From NCBI GenBank assembly GCA_022842305.1, contig JALHPY010000005.1, forward strand, positions 1 to 64,000: DNA of 64,000 nt, written 5' to 3'. Positions 28,735 through 37,786 of this stretch are shown here, piece by piece. The notes beneath the pieces are model-generated. The model saw nothing but the letters and a program-made list of their open reading frames with translations, was not told the origin of the DNA and did no database searches. The position numbers and the translations under genes were made by a program. Origin of the DNA: Rubrivivax sp. GTDB taxonomy: Bacteria; Pseudomonadota; Gammaproteobacteria; Burkholderiales; Burkholderiaceae_C. Within the stretch, counting starts at the first letter, position 1. Each line of letters starts with the position of its first letter.

Positions 28735-30654
28735 TCAGGCCGCAACGGCCTTGCGCTTGCGCCGGGGCGGCGCCGCATCCTGCAAGGGCAGGTTCCAGGC
28801 CTTCAACGCGCGCAGCAGCGGCCGCTTCTTGGACTGGTGCGCCTGCATGCGCTGCAGGATGTCGTCCAGCGTGTGGATGGCGTCGGTGATGTGCGGGCCC
28901 TTGTTCAGCATCACGCATTCGGCGCGGCCGCCCATGGCGGCGTCGGTGATCTCGGCACGCGAGGGCAGCCCGGTCTTGGCCAGGGTCTCCAGCACCTGGG
29001 TGGCCCAGACCACCGGCATGTGCGCGGCCTCTGCCGCCCACAGGATCTGCTCCTGCACCTCGGCCATGCGCTCGTAGCCGCATTCCACCGCCAGGTCGCC
29101 GCGCGCGATCATCACGCCGGCGGCAGGGCTGGCCATGGCCGCCAGCAGCATCTCGGGCAGACGCTCGAAGCCGCGCCGGGTCTCGATCTTGAGCATCAGC
29201 GCCAGGTGGCCCGCCTTCAGCGTCTTCAGGCGCGCCTGCAGCGTGCGCACGTCGGCGGCCGACTGCGCGAACGACAGGCCCACGATGTCGGCCGCGCGCG
29301 CCGCCACGGCCAGGTCTTCCAGGTCCTTGGCCGTCAGCGCCGGCAGGTCCAGCCGGGTGTCGGGCAGGTTGATGCCCTTGTCGGCCGCCAGGTGCTCGCC
29401 GCCGACGCGGGCCTCGCTGATCTGCACCACCACGCGCTTGGCGCCGCCGCGCAGCACATGGCCACCGATGCGGCCGTCGTCGAACCAGATGCGCTGGCCC
29501 TTGCGCACGCGGGGCAGGGCTTCGGGCAGGGTGCAGGCGATGGTGGCGGGCAGCGCGCGCTGGCCGCGGCTGGCGGCGATAACGCCGTGGCCCAGCCCGT
29601 CCACCACCAGGTGCAGCAGGTCGCCGCGCGCGAGCTGGATCTCGGCGGCCTCGACCGGCAGCTCGGTCAGCTGCGCCTGCTGCATCTTGCCGTCGGGTGC
29701 CGGGCTGTTGAGCGGGGTCTCGGTGGTCAGGTAGGTGGTGCGCGTGCATTCCAGCAGCACGCCATCGCCCTGGCGTTCGGTCACCGTCAGCTGCCGGCGC
29801 GAGCCGCGGGCGTCGGTCAGCGCGATGCGCTGCCCGGGCAGCCGGGCGGCCAGCCAGTCGGCCGGCACCGCCAGCGTCACCTCGGCACCGGCCACCTCCA
29901 GCGCCGACCCGGCCGGGCGCAGACCCAGGCGCGCGGGTGCGGTGCGCCGCCCGTAGGCATCGCGCCGGGGCTTGAGCTTGACGACACCGGCCGCCCCCGA
30001 AATGGGGCCGGTGCGCAGCTTGGGCCCCGCCAGGTCCATCAGCACCCGCAGCGGGCGGCCGGCCTGCTGCGCGGCACGGCGCACGCGCTCGGACATGGCC
30101 AGCCACTCGGCCGGGCCATCGTGGGCGCAGTTGATGCGCGCGATGTCCATGCCGGCGTCCACCAGGCCGCGCACCAGATCGTCGTCGTGTGCGGCCGTGC
30201 TGGGCAGGGTGACCATGATGCGCGTGCTGCGCCCCGGCGGCGGCGGCCCGAACAAGGCCTGCGCGTGCTCGGCCAGCAGCACGGTGCCGCGGCCGAAGCC
30301 TGCGGGTTCGTCTTCGGACAAGGGCGTCCAGGGCAGCGCGTCCAGGCGGTGCAGCAGGCCCAGCACCTTGTCCAGGTTGGCCAGCACATGCGTTTCGGCG
30401 CGACCCAGCGACGACACGCCGATGCGCGCCAGCCGCTCCTGCAGGCCGCGCAGGTCGACCTTGCGCATGGCCAGGAAGTGCGCCAGGTTGGCCGCGCTGG
30501 CCCGGCGCGCCGGTGCGATGTGCGCCAGCCAGGGCTCGATCTCGCGCTCACGCGCCAGCATGCTGGCGCGCAGGGCCCACAACTGCTTGATCAGGGCCGG
30601 GCCGGCGATCTCGCCCCAGGCGCCCGGGACTTCGTTCTTCTTGCTGGGTTTCAT
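28735..30654 (-). CDS. Long pyruvate-kinase-like protein
   Basis: A 639-residue protein, well above the ~480 of ordinary pyruvate kinase. Residues 1-150 are an extra helical region; the PK barrel follows: AGMDIARINCAHDG, LMDLAGPKLRTG, ALMLKIETRRGFE, GVMIARGDLAVECG, WATQVLETL and PSRAEITDAAMGG. There is a large B-domain insertion, the usual LSGET segment reads LNKGPH, and the protein ends soon after, so the C-terminal allosteric domain is missing. Catalytic Lys and Glu of the active site are kept, so it may be active; true substrate uncertain. Confidence 0.85.
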   Translation of the reverse strand: MKPSKKNEVPGAWGEIAGPALIKQLWALRASMLAREREIEPWLAHIAPARRASAANLAHFLAMRKVDLRGLQERLARIGVSSLGRAETHVLANLDKVLGLLHRLDALPWTPLSEDEPAGFGRGTVLLAEHAQALFGPPPPGRSTRIMVTLPSTAAHDDDLVRGLVDAGMDIARINCAHDGPAEWLAMSERVRRAAQQAGRPLRVLMDLAGPKLRTGPISGAAGVVKLKPRRDAYGRRTAPARLGLRPAGSALEVAGAEVTLAVPADWLAARLPGQRIALTDARGSRRQLTVTERQGDGVLLECTRTTYLTTETPLNSPAPDGKMQQAQLTELPVEAAEIQLARGDLLHLVVDGLGHGVIAASRGQRALPATIACTLPEALPRVRKGQRIWFDDGRIGGHVLRGGAKRVVVQISEARVGGEHLAADKGINLPDTRLDLPALTAKDLEDLAVAARAADIVGLSFAQSAADVRTLQARLKTLKAGHLALMLKIETRRGFERLPEMLLAAMASPAAGVMIARGDLAVECGYERMAEVQEQILWAAEAAHMPVVWATQVLETLAKTGLPSRAEITDAAMGGRAECVMLNKGPHITDAIHTLDDILQRMQAHQSKKRPLLRALKAWNLPLQDAAPPRRKRKAVAA

Positions 30655-30889
30655 CTGAGCGGTTCCGGTGGGCAGTGTCGGGCAGCCCTGTGGCGCTGGT
30701 GTGACAGAAGCCGGTGTGTCTGCGGCGGTGCCGCGGCATCTGCGGACCCGATCATGCCGCGCCTGGATCTGCACCCGCCGCTCGAGCGACCCTGTCACCC
30801 GAAATTCATCGCCCGTGGCCACACTCGACGGTTTGCCGCGCCCTGCACCGGGTGCAGCGTCATCCACCTACTCGAAGAAAGCCCATCCC

Positions 30890-32593
30890 ATGACGCACCA
30901 GGCCGGCCGCCGTGATTTCATCGTCAGGCTCGGATCCATGGCCACCGCGCTGGCCGGCGGGGTTGCGTTGTCGGGCTGCGGCGGCGACGACGAAGAGCCC
31001 GCCTTCCAGTACGGCGTGGCCAGTGGCGACCCGCTGGCCGACCGCGTGATCCTGTGGACCCACGCCCGCTACCCCAGCAGCGCCGACCCCGTGGTGCTGC
31101 GCTGGCAGGTGGCCGAAGACGCCGGCTTCGCGCGCATCGTGGCCTCGGGCACGGTCAGCGCCAGCGCGGCCACGGGCCATACCGCCAAGGCCGATGCCAC
31201 CGGCCTGGCGCCGGGCCGCGAATACTTCTACCGCTTCAGCGCGGGCGGCACACGCTCGGCGGTGGGCAGCACGCGCACGCTGCCGGCCAACGCCACCGAG
31301 GTGAAGCTGGCGGTGCTGAGCTGCTCCAACTACCCGGCAGGGTTCTTCAACGTCTATGCCGAGGTGGCGCGCAGCGACGCGCAGTTCGCCCTGCACCTGG
31401 GCGACTACATCTACGAATACGATGCGGCCGGCTTTGCCTCCGCCGGCGCGGCCGCGCTGGGCCGCAGCTCGCAGCCGGCGCACGAGCTGTTGACGCTGGA
31501 CGACTACCGCGCGCGCCACGCGCAGTACAAGTCCGACGCCGACAGCAAGACCCTGCACGCGCGCATGCCGATGATCGCCGTGTGGGACGACCACGAGGTG
31601 GCCAACGATGCCTTCAAGGACGGCGCCGAGAACCATGATGCCGCTTCTGAGGGCAGCTGGGCCGCGCGCAGGGCCGCGGCGCTGCAGGCCTATCACGAGT
31701 GGATGCCCATCCGCAGCGGCGCTGACCTCGGGCGCATCTACCGCAGCTTCGATTTCGGTGGCCTGCTCAGCCTGCACATGCTGGACACGCGGCTGCTGGG
31801 GCGCGACGCGCAGATCGACATCGCCGCGCTGGCCGGCTTGGCCGGCCCCGCCGCGCAGGCCGCCGCCACGGCCGCGTTCTCTTCCCCCACACGCCAGCTG
31901 CTGGGCAGCGAACAGGCGGCCTGGCTCACGGCGCAGATGGCCGCCAGCACCGCCACCTGGCAGGTGCTGGGCCAGCAGGTGCTGACGGCGCGCATGGAGT
32001 TCCCGGTGTCGGTGCTGGCGGCGCTGAACACCAGCGACACCTCGCCCGCGGCGCAGGCCGCCGGGGCGGCCGCGGTGAACGACTACCTCACGGCCAAGGC
32101 CACGCCGGCGGGCCTGCGCACGCCCGCCCAGGCGGCGTTGATGAACCCGGCCCAGAACCCGCTGCTGGGCTACAACCTCGACGCCTGGGATGGCTACCTG
32201 GCCGCCCGCGAAACCCTGCTCGGCACTGCTCTGCAGCTGGGCAAGAAGCTGGTCACCCTGGCCGGCGACACGCACAACGCCTGGCACGCCGACCTCAGCC
32301 TCAAGGGTCTGGCCAACCCGGCGCTGGCCGGTGTGAAGGTGGGCGAAGAGTTCGCCACCAGCAGCGTCAGCTCGCCCGGGTTGGAGTCCTTTCTGGCGCT
32401 GCCCAGCGCCCAGGTCAAGGCCATCTTCGAAGGCGTGGTGGACGACCTGCACTGGATGGACCCGTCGCAGCGCGGCTACCTCAAGATGAGCTTCACGCCC
32501 ACCCAGGCGCGCGGCGACTGGTTCTTCGTCGACACCATCACCCGCCGCAGCTACACCGCCAGCCTGGGCCGCACGGCGGTCTACACCGGCTGA
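30890..32593 (+). CDS. phoD: Alkaline phosphatase D family protein (PhoD-like)
   Basis: A 567-residue exported phosphatase/phosphodiesterase. The start at 30890 gives a Tat signal (GRRDFIVRLGS) that ends in a lipobox-like LSGC. Metal-binding motifs of PhoD are in order: LSCSNYPAGFFNVYAE, HLGDYIYEYD, WDDHEVANDAF and LAGDTHNAWHADL. It would release phosphate from organophosphates at the cell surface using Ca/Fe. Its stop overlaps the start of the TRAP TatT-like gene (TGATG), so the two are translationally coupled. Confidence 0.92.
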   Translation: MTHQAGRRDFIVRLGSMATALAGGVALSGCGGDDEEPAFQYGVASGDPLADRVILWTHARYPSSADPVVLRWQVAEDAGFARIVASGTVSASAATGHTAKADATGLAPGREYFYRFSAGGTRSAVGSTRTLPANATEVKLAVLSCSNYPAGFFNVYAEVARSDAQFALHLGDYIYEYDAAGFASAGAAALGRSSQPAHELLTLDDYRARHAQYKSDADSKTLHARMPMIAVWDDHEVANDAFKDGAENHDAASEGSWAARRAAALQAYHEWMPIRSGADLGRIYRSFDFGGLLSLHMLDTRLLGRDAQIDIAALAGLAGPAAQAAATAAFSSPTRQLLGSEQAAWLTAQMAASTATWQVLGQQVLTARMEFPVSVLAALNTSDTSPAAQAAGAAAVNDYLTAKATPAGLRTPAQAALMNPAQNPLLGYNLDAWDGYLAARETLLGTALQLGKKLVTLAGDTHNAWHADLSLKGLANPALAGVKVGEEFATSSVSSPGLESFLALPSAQVKAIFEGVVDDLHWMDPSQRGYLKMSFTPTQARGDWFFVDTITRRSYTASLGRTAVYTG

Positions 32594-33474
32594 TGCCCGC
32601 TGTTGCGCTGCGCAGCGCCCTCATGGCGCTGACGCTGATGCTCGCGGCCTGTTCGCCGCAATCGATGCTGCTGCGCGGCGTGGCCGACCAGCTGGCCGCG
32701 CAGGGTGGCGCGGCCGAAGACGACCTGGTGCTGGCGCGCGAGGCCAGCGCCTTCTACCTGAAGCTGTCCGAGTCCGTGCTGGCGCAGCAGCCCGGGCATC
32801 TGCCGCTGGCGGCGGCCGTGGCCGGCGGCTTCACGCAGTACGCCTACAGCTTTGTCGCCTTCGAGGCCGACAAGCTCGAAGCCACCGACGCCCGCGCGGC
32901 CCAACGCCTGCGCGCCCGCGCCGCCCGCCTGTACGCACGCGCCCTGCGCCACGCGATGCGCGGGCTGGAAGCCGCACAGCCCGGTTTCGCGCTGGCGCTG
33001 GCCAAGGCCGACCCCGCCAACCCGCCGCGCCTGGCGCCCGAGCACGTGGCGCTGGCCTACTGGGGGGCTGCTGCCTGGGGCGGCTTCATCTCGCTGTCCA
33101 AGGACCGGCCCGACGTGGTGGCCGACCTGCCGCAGGCGCAGCGCCTGGCGCGCCTGGCCTGGGAAGCCACGCCCGACCACGGCGACGGCGCGCTGGCCAG
33201 CCTGATGGGCAGCTTCGAGGCCGCGCGGCCTGGCGGCTCGGCGCCGCAGGCGCGCGCCTTCTTCGAGCAGGCCATCGCTGCCGGTGCCGGCCGCAGCGCC
33301 GGGCCCTACCTGGCGCAGGCCGAGGCGCTGGCGCTGCCGGCCGGTGACCGAGCGGCCTTCGAGGCCCTGCTGCGCCAAGCCATCGCCGCCAGCCAGGCGC
33401 AGCCCGACCTGGCCAACCTGGCGCTGCTTGAGCGCGCGCAGTGGCTGCTGGACAGTGCCGACGACCGCTTCTGA
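32593..33474 (+). CDS. TRAP-associated TatT-like lipoprotein
   Basis: A 293-residue lipoprotein (lipobox LMLAAC-S) made of helical TPR-like repeats, matching the TRAP-associated T component (TatT) first described in Treponema, which forms a pored trimer that docks the solute receptor. Typical blocks are GGFTQYAYSFVAFEAD and LAYWGAAAWGGFISLSKD. It is followed by DctP and DctQM genes, as expected, and preceded by an overlapping phoD. Confidence 0.88.
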   Translation: MPAVALRSALMALTLMLAACSPQSMLLRGVADQLAAQGGAAEDDLVLAREASAFYLKLSESVLAQQPGHLPLAAAVAGGFTQYAYSFVAFEADKLEATDARAAQRLRARAARLYARALRHAMRGLEAAQPGFALALAKADPANPPRLAPEHVALAYWGAAAWGGFISLSKDRPDVVADLPQAQRLARLAWEATPDHGDGALASLMGSFEAARPGGSAPQARAFFEQAIAAGAGRSAGPYLAQAEALALPAGDRAAFEALLRQAIAASQAQPDLANLALLERAQWLLDSADDRF

Positions 33475-33500
33475 TCCGATCAACTGGAACCCTGCCTGCC

Positions 33501-34511
33501 ATGAACCGACTTGTTGCCCTCTTCGCCACCCTGGCCCTGCTGCTGGCGCTGCCCGCCGCGGCCCAGCCCACGGTGCAGCTGCGCATCGCCTCGCTGGTGC
33601 CCAAGAATTCGCTCTACCACCAGGAACTGCTGCAACTGGGCGAGGCCTGGCGCGCGGCCCAGGGCGGCGGTGCGCGCTTCGTCGTGTTCACCGACGGCAG
33701 CCAGGGCGGCGAGGCCGAACAGGCGCGCCGCATGCGCATCGGGCAACTGCAGGGCGCGCTGCTGTCGGTGGTGGGGCTGCGTGAGATCGAGCCTTCCATC
33801 GCCGCGCTGCAAAGCCTGCCGCTGCTGTTTCGCAGCTGGGAAGAAGTGGACTACGTGCGCGAGAAGATGCGTCCGGCCATGGAGAAGAAGTTTCTCGACA
33901 AGGGCTTCGTCGTGGTGGGCTGGGGTGATGCCGGCTGGGTGCGCTTCTTCTCGCGCACGGCGGCCTTCCGGCCCGACGACTACAAGGGCATGAAGTTCTT
34001 CGCCTGGGGCTCCGAGCCCGAGCAGCAGACCATCATGAAGAGCCTGGGCTACACGCCGGTGCCGCTGGAGACCGGCGACATCCTGCCGGCCATACAGACC
34101 GGCATGATCAACGTGGTGCCGTCGACGCCGTACTTCGCGCTGGCCAGCCAGGTCTACAACTCGGCGCCGCACATGCTGGAGATCAACTGGGCGCCCATCG
34201 TCGGCGCGCTGGTGCTCACGCGTAAGGCCTGGGAGGGCATGACGCCGGCTGCGCAGGCTGCAGTGCGCACGGCGGGTGAGAAAGCCGGCGTGGCCATGCG
34301 CGGCAAGGCGCGCATGGAAGTCGACGAGGCCGTGGACGCCATGAAGAAGCGCGGTTTGATCGTCAACCGCCCCACACCGGCGCAATTGCGCGAGTGGCAG
34401 GAACTGGCCGACCGCCTGTACCCGCGCATCCGCGGCAGCATGGTGCCGGCCGAGACCTTCGACGAGGTCTTCGCGCACCTCAAGGCCTATCGCGACGGCG
34501 CGGGGCGCTAG
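33501..34511 (+). CDS. dctP: TRAP transporter solute receptor (DctP family)
   Basis: A 336-residue periplasmic binding protein with a signal peptide (LFATLALLLALPAAAQ) and DctP-family core (LRIASLVPKNSLYHQE; GMKFFAWGSEPEQQTIMKSLGYTPVPLETGDILPAIQTG is the ligand-binding hinge region at about residues 170-208). The ligand is usually a carboxylate or sulfonate, but TatT-linked receptors may bind other, more hydrophobic solutes. Encoded between the TatT lipoprotein and the fused membrane subunit. Confidence 0.9.
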   Translation: MNRLVALFATLALLLALPAAAQPTVQLRIASLVPKNSLYHQELLQLGEAWRAAQGGGARFVVFTDGSQGGEAEQARRMRIGQLQGALLSVVGLREIEPSIAALQSLPLLFRSWEEVDYVREKMRPAMEKKFLDKGFVVVGWGDAGWVRFFSRTAAFRPDDYKGMKFFAWGSEPEQQTIMKSLGYTPVPLETGDILPAIQTGMINVVPSTPYFALASQVYNSAPHMLEINWAPIVGALVLTRKAWEGMTPAAQAAVRTAGEKAGVAMRGKARMEVDEAVDAMKKRGLIVNRPTPAQLREWQELADRLYPRIRGSMVPAETFDEVFAHLKAYRDGAGR

Positions 34512-34515
34512 GCGC

Positions 34516-36378
34516 GTGAGCGCGGTCCTGCCGTCCTCCGCACTGCGCCAGCCATGGGGCCGGCTGCAGACCTTGTTGCGCCTGGACGAAGGCTTGGCGG
34601 CCGCGGCGCTGGCGCTGATGGTGCTGATACCCCTGCTCGAGATTGCGCTGCGCCCACTGCTGGGCCAGGGCGTGCAGAACGCCCCGGTGCTGGTGCAGCA
34701 CCTGGGCCTGCTGCTGGCCATGTTCGGCGCCGTCGCGGCCGAACGCCACGGCCACCTGACCACGCTGGGCAGCAGCCTGGCGCTGCTGGGTCCGGCGCGC
34801 TGGCAGATCGGCGTGCAGGCCTTTGCCAAGGGCTCTGCGGCCTTCGTCTGCGGGCTGCTGGCGCTGGCCAGCTGGCGCTTCGTGCAAAGCGAAATGGGCG
34901 GTGCGCACGCGCTGGCCTACGGCGTGCCGGTGTGGTGGGTGCAGAGCGTGCTGCCGCTGGGCTTTGTGCTGCTGGGCCTGCGCCTGGGTTCGCGCTGCGG
35001 CCACTCCATTGCTGCGCGCACCGTCTGGGCACTGCTGCTGCCCGCGCTGGGCTGGCTGCTGGCGGCGCGCTTCGACGGTGCCACGCTGCCGCTGCTGCCG
35101 GCCGTGCTGGCCTTGGTGGTGGCCCTGCTGGCCGGCGCGCCCATCTTCGCGGTGCTGGGCGGGCTGGCGCTGGCGCTGTTCTGGTCCGACGCGCTGCCGC
35201 TGGCATCGGTGCCGCTGTCGCACTACGCCATCACCGTCAACCCTTCGCTGCCGGCGCTGCCGTTGTTCACGCTGGCCGGCCTGGTGTTCGCGCGCACTGG
35301 CGCGGCGCAGCGCCTGAGTACGCTGTTCCTGGCCTTGTTCGGCGGCGCGCTGCGCGGCACGGTACTGGCGTCGGCGCTGCTGTGCTCTGCCTTCACGGCG
35401 TTCACCGGCGGCAGCGGTGTCACCATCCTGGCGCTGGGCGGGCTGCTGCTGCCGCTGCTGCTGAAGGCCGGCTGCGACGAGCAGCGCGGCATCGGCCTGG
35501 TCACCAGTGCCAGCGCCCTGGGCGTGCTGCTGGCGCCTTCGGTGCCGCTGATCATGGTGGCGGTGATCGCGCGCGTGCCCATCGGCGAGATGTTCCTGGC
35601 CGGGTTGCTGCCGGCGCTGGTGATGGTGGCCAGCCTGCTGGTCTTCGGCGGCTTTCTGCGCCGCCCCACCGGCCTGTCCGCGCAGCTCGTGCCGCCCGCG
35701 CGCCCCGACCTGGTCGCTGCGCGCGCGGCCGCCTGGGCCGCCAAGTGGGAGATCCTGGCGCCCGTGGTGGCCATCGGCTCGCTGATCAGCGGCCTGGCCA
35801 CGCCCACCGAAAGCGCCGCGCTCACGGCCGCCTATGCCGTGGCCACCCAGGCCCTGGCGCACCGTGAACTGGGCTGGCGCCTGCTGGGCCGTTGCCTGGT
35901 GAACACGGCGCAGTTGATCGGCGGGATCATGCTGATCCTGGGCATGGCGCTGGCGCTGACCAACTACCTGGTGGATGCCGGCGTGCCCGACGCGGCCATC
36001 GAATGGGTGCAGGGCGTGGTGCCCAACCGCTTCGTCTTCCTGCTGGCGCTGTGCGTGTTCCTGTGCCTGGCGGCGGCGATGATGGAGATCTTTGCCGCCA
36101 TCGTGGTGCTGGTGCCGCTGCTGCTGCCGCTGGCCGTCAGCTACGGCATAGACCCGGTGCACTTCGGCATCATCTTCCTGGCGGCCATGGAGCTGGGCTT
36201 TCTGTGCCCGCCGGCCGGCATGAACATCTACTTCGCGTCGGCCATGTTCGGCAAGTCCATCCGCCAGGTGGCGGTGTCGGTGCTGCCCGCGGTGCTGGCC
36301 ATCTTCATCGGCACGGTGCTCATCGCCTGGCTGCCGCTGCTGTCCACCGCGCTGCCGTCGCTGCTGCGCCAGCCCTGA
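34516..36378 (+). CDS. dctM: Fused TRAP transporter membrane protein (DctQ-DctM)
   Basis: A 620-residue membrane protein starting at a GTG 4 bp after the dctP stop. The N-terminal ~190 residues form four helices of the small DctQ subunit (ALMVLIPLLEIALRPLLGQG) and the rest the large DctM channel (FTLAGLVFARTGAAQRLS; PSVPLIMVAVIARVPIGEMF; FLCPPAGMNIYFA). Fusion of the two subunits is common in TatT-linked TRAP systems. It uses ion gradients to import the solute held by DctP. Confidence 0.92.
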   Translation: MSAVLPSSALRQPWGRLQTLLRLDEGLAAAALALMVLIPLLEIALRPLLGQGVQNAPVLVQHLGLLLAMFGAVAAERHGHLTTLGSSLALLGPARWQIGVQAFAKGSAAFVCGLLALASWRFVQSEMGGAHALAYGVPVWWVQSVLPLGFVLLGLRLGSRCGHSIAARTVWALLLPALGWLLAARFDGATLPLLPAVLALVVALLAGAPIFAVLGGLALALFWSDALPLASVPLSHYAITVNPSLPALPLFTLAGLVFARTGAAQRLSTLFLALFGGALRGTVLASALLCSAFTAFTGGSGVTILALGGLLLPLLLKAGCDEQRGIGLVTSASALGVLLAPSVPLIMVAVIARVPIGEMFLAGLLPALVMVASLLVFGGFLRRPTGLSAQLVPPARPDLVAARAAAWAAKWEILAPVVAIGSLISGLATPTESAALTAAYAVATQALAHRELGWRLLGRCLVNTAQLIGGIMLILGMALALTNYLVDAGVPDAAIEWVQGVVPNRFVFLLALCVFLCLAAAMMEIFAAIVVLVPLLLPLAVSYGIDPVHFGIIFLAAMELGFLCPPAGMNIYFASAMFGKSIRQVAVSVLPAVLAIFIGTVLIAWLPLLSTALPSLLRQP

Positions 36379-36442
36379 GGGCCGTCAGCGGCATCGACGC
36401 CCGCTGCCGGACGGCACACGCCGGCCCGTGGCTGGCGCTGGC

Positions 36443-36481
36443 TTGACAAACCGCTATATTTGGATGATGCTAGAAATAGCG
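36443..36481 (+). promoter_or_regulatory. Candidate arsR promoter and ArsR operator
   Basis: A perfect -35 hexamer TTGACA (36443-36448) precedes an inverted repeat CGCTAT (36452-36457) ... ATAGCG (36476-36481) extended imperfectly inward (CGCTATATTT/AGAAATAGCG). The repeat covers the space where the -10 element must lie, the position expected for ArsR repression. No perfect -10 is seen (best at 36466). It is 27 bp upstream of the arsR start and lies in locally A+T-rich sequence. Confidence 0.5.
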
Positions 36482-36507
36482 ATACAGACCGACGGAAGGA
36501 CCCGCGC

Positions 36508-36846
36508 ATGACCGACTCCCCCGACGCCACCGCCCGCTTTGCCGACATGCTGTCGGCCATGGGCACCGAGCCGCGGCTGCGCATCGTGCGCCTGCTGCTG
36601 AGCGCGCATCCCGAAGGCCTGGTGGTGGGGGATATCGCCGCCGAACTGCAGATCGGCGGCTCGACCCTGTCGCACCACCTCGACAAGCTCAAGAGCGAAG
36701 GCCTGGTCAAGGTGCGGCGTGAAGGCACCTTCCTCTGGTATTCGGCCAACACGCAGGCGCTGCAGGAACTGCTGGCCTTTCTTTACGCCGAGTGCTGCAC
36801 GCGCAACAAGGCGATCGAACCGCAGACCATCGTCTGCTGCCCCTGA
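36508..36846 (+). CDS. arsR: ArsR-family arsenite-responsive repressor
   Basis: A 112-residue winged-helix repressor. The ATG at 36508 is preferred to one at 36460 because of its ribosome site (ggaagga) and because the operator lies between. HTH core is VVGDIAAELQIGGSTLSHHLDKLKSEGLV. Cys96-Cys97 (AECCTRN) and Cys110-Cys111 (IVCCP) are at the C-terminus, resembling the Acidithiobacillus-type ArsR whose As(III) site uses a vicinal C-terminal Cys pair plus a third Cys, not the E. coli CVC site in the DNA-binding helix. First gene of the ars operon. Confidence 0.92.
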   Translation: MTDSPDATARFADMLSAMGTEPRLRIVRLLLSAHPEGLVVGDIAAELQIGGSTLSHHLDKLKSEGLVKVRREGTFLWYSANTQALQELLAFLYAECCTRNKAIEPQTIVCCP

Positions 36847-36863
36847 ACCCCGGAGACGAGAAC

Positions 36864-37745
36864 ATGAGCACCGAAATCGATGTCAAGCAGGTCGTCAAGG
36901 CCCGCTACGGCGAAGCCGCCAGCCAGGTGGCGCAGGGCGGCGCAGGCTGCTGCGGCAGCGCATCGCAGGCGCTGGGCGGCTGCGAGCCCATCACCGCCAA
37001 CCTGTACGACGCACTGCAGGCCGTGGAGCTGCCCGAGCAAGCCCTGCTGGCCTCGCTGGGCTGCGGCAACCCCACCGCGCTGGCCGAACTGAAGCCGGGC
37101 GAGACGGTGCTGGACCTGGGTTCTGGCGGCGGCATCGACGTGCTGCTGTCGGCCCGGCGCGTGGGCCCCACCGGCATGGCCTTCGGCCTGGACATGACCG
37201 ATGAAATGCTGGCACTGGCCGAAGACAACAAGCGCCAGAGCGGCCTGGCCAACGTGCACTTCCTGAAGGGCGAGATCGAGCACATCCCGCTGCCCGACCG
37301 CTCGGTCGACGTGATCATCTCCAACTGCGTCATCAACCTCTCGGCCGACAAGGACCGCGTGCTGAAAGAAGCCTTCCGCGTGCTCAAGCCGGGTGGTCGC
37401 TTTGCGGTCAGCGACGTGGTGGTGCGCGGCGAGGTGCCGCCCGAGATCCGCCGCAACATGGCGCTGTGGGTGGGCTGCGTGGCCGGTGCCCTGTCGGACC
37501 AGGACTACCTGCACAAGCTGGCCGCGGCCGGCTTCGAGAACGCCGCCATCGAGGTGACGCGCGTCTACCAGGCCGCGGATGCAGAGCAGTTCCTGGCCGG
37601 GCAGGCGGGTGACCTGGCGCAACTGGCGCAGCAAGTGGATGGCAAGTTCGCCAGCGGCTTCATCCGCGCGACCAAGCCGCTGGCCGCCGCTGCCACGGTG
37701 CCGGCGCCGGCCGCCAGCTGCTGCGCACCCCGCTGCTGCAGCTGA
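36864..37745 (+). CDS. arsM: Arsenite S-adenosylmethionine methyltransferase
   Basis: A 293-residue cytoplasmic enzyme that methylates As(III) to mono-, di- and trimethyl species. The SAM motif is TVLDLGSGGGIDVLL. The three conserved As(III)-binding Cys are Cys67 (LGCGNP), Cys155 (ISNCVINL) and Cys205 (WVGCVAG). An extra CC pair lies at residues 29-30 and the C-terminus ends in CCAPRCCS, a Cys-rich tail with two more pairs. It starts 18 bp after arsR with a ribosome site (cggagacgagaac). Confidence 0.95.
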   Translation: MSTEIDVKQVVKARYGEAASQVAQGGAGCCGSASQALGGCEPITANLYDALQAVELPEQALLASLGCGNPTALAELKPGETVLDLGSGGGIDVLLSARRVGPTGMAFGLDMTDEMLALAEDNKRQSGLANVHFLKGEIEHIPLPDRSVDVIISNCVINLSADKDRVLKEAFRVLKPGGRFAVSDVVVRGEVPPEIRRNMALWVGCVAGALSDQDYLHKLAAAGFENAAIEVTRVYQAADAEQFLAGQAGDLAQLAQQVDGKFASGFIRATKPLAAAATVPAPAASCCAPRCCS

Positions 37746-37786
37746 TCAGCCTGGCCTTCGGCTAATCCCTGGCCTGCCCACACCGC

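Noticed and set aside
28610-30106. Long Arg/Ala-rich open frame over the pyruvate-kinase-like gene
   Set aside because: It is an alternate frame of the same strand; composition is low-complexity Arg/Ala/Gly and it lacks domains, as expected for high-G+C shadows.
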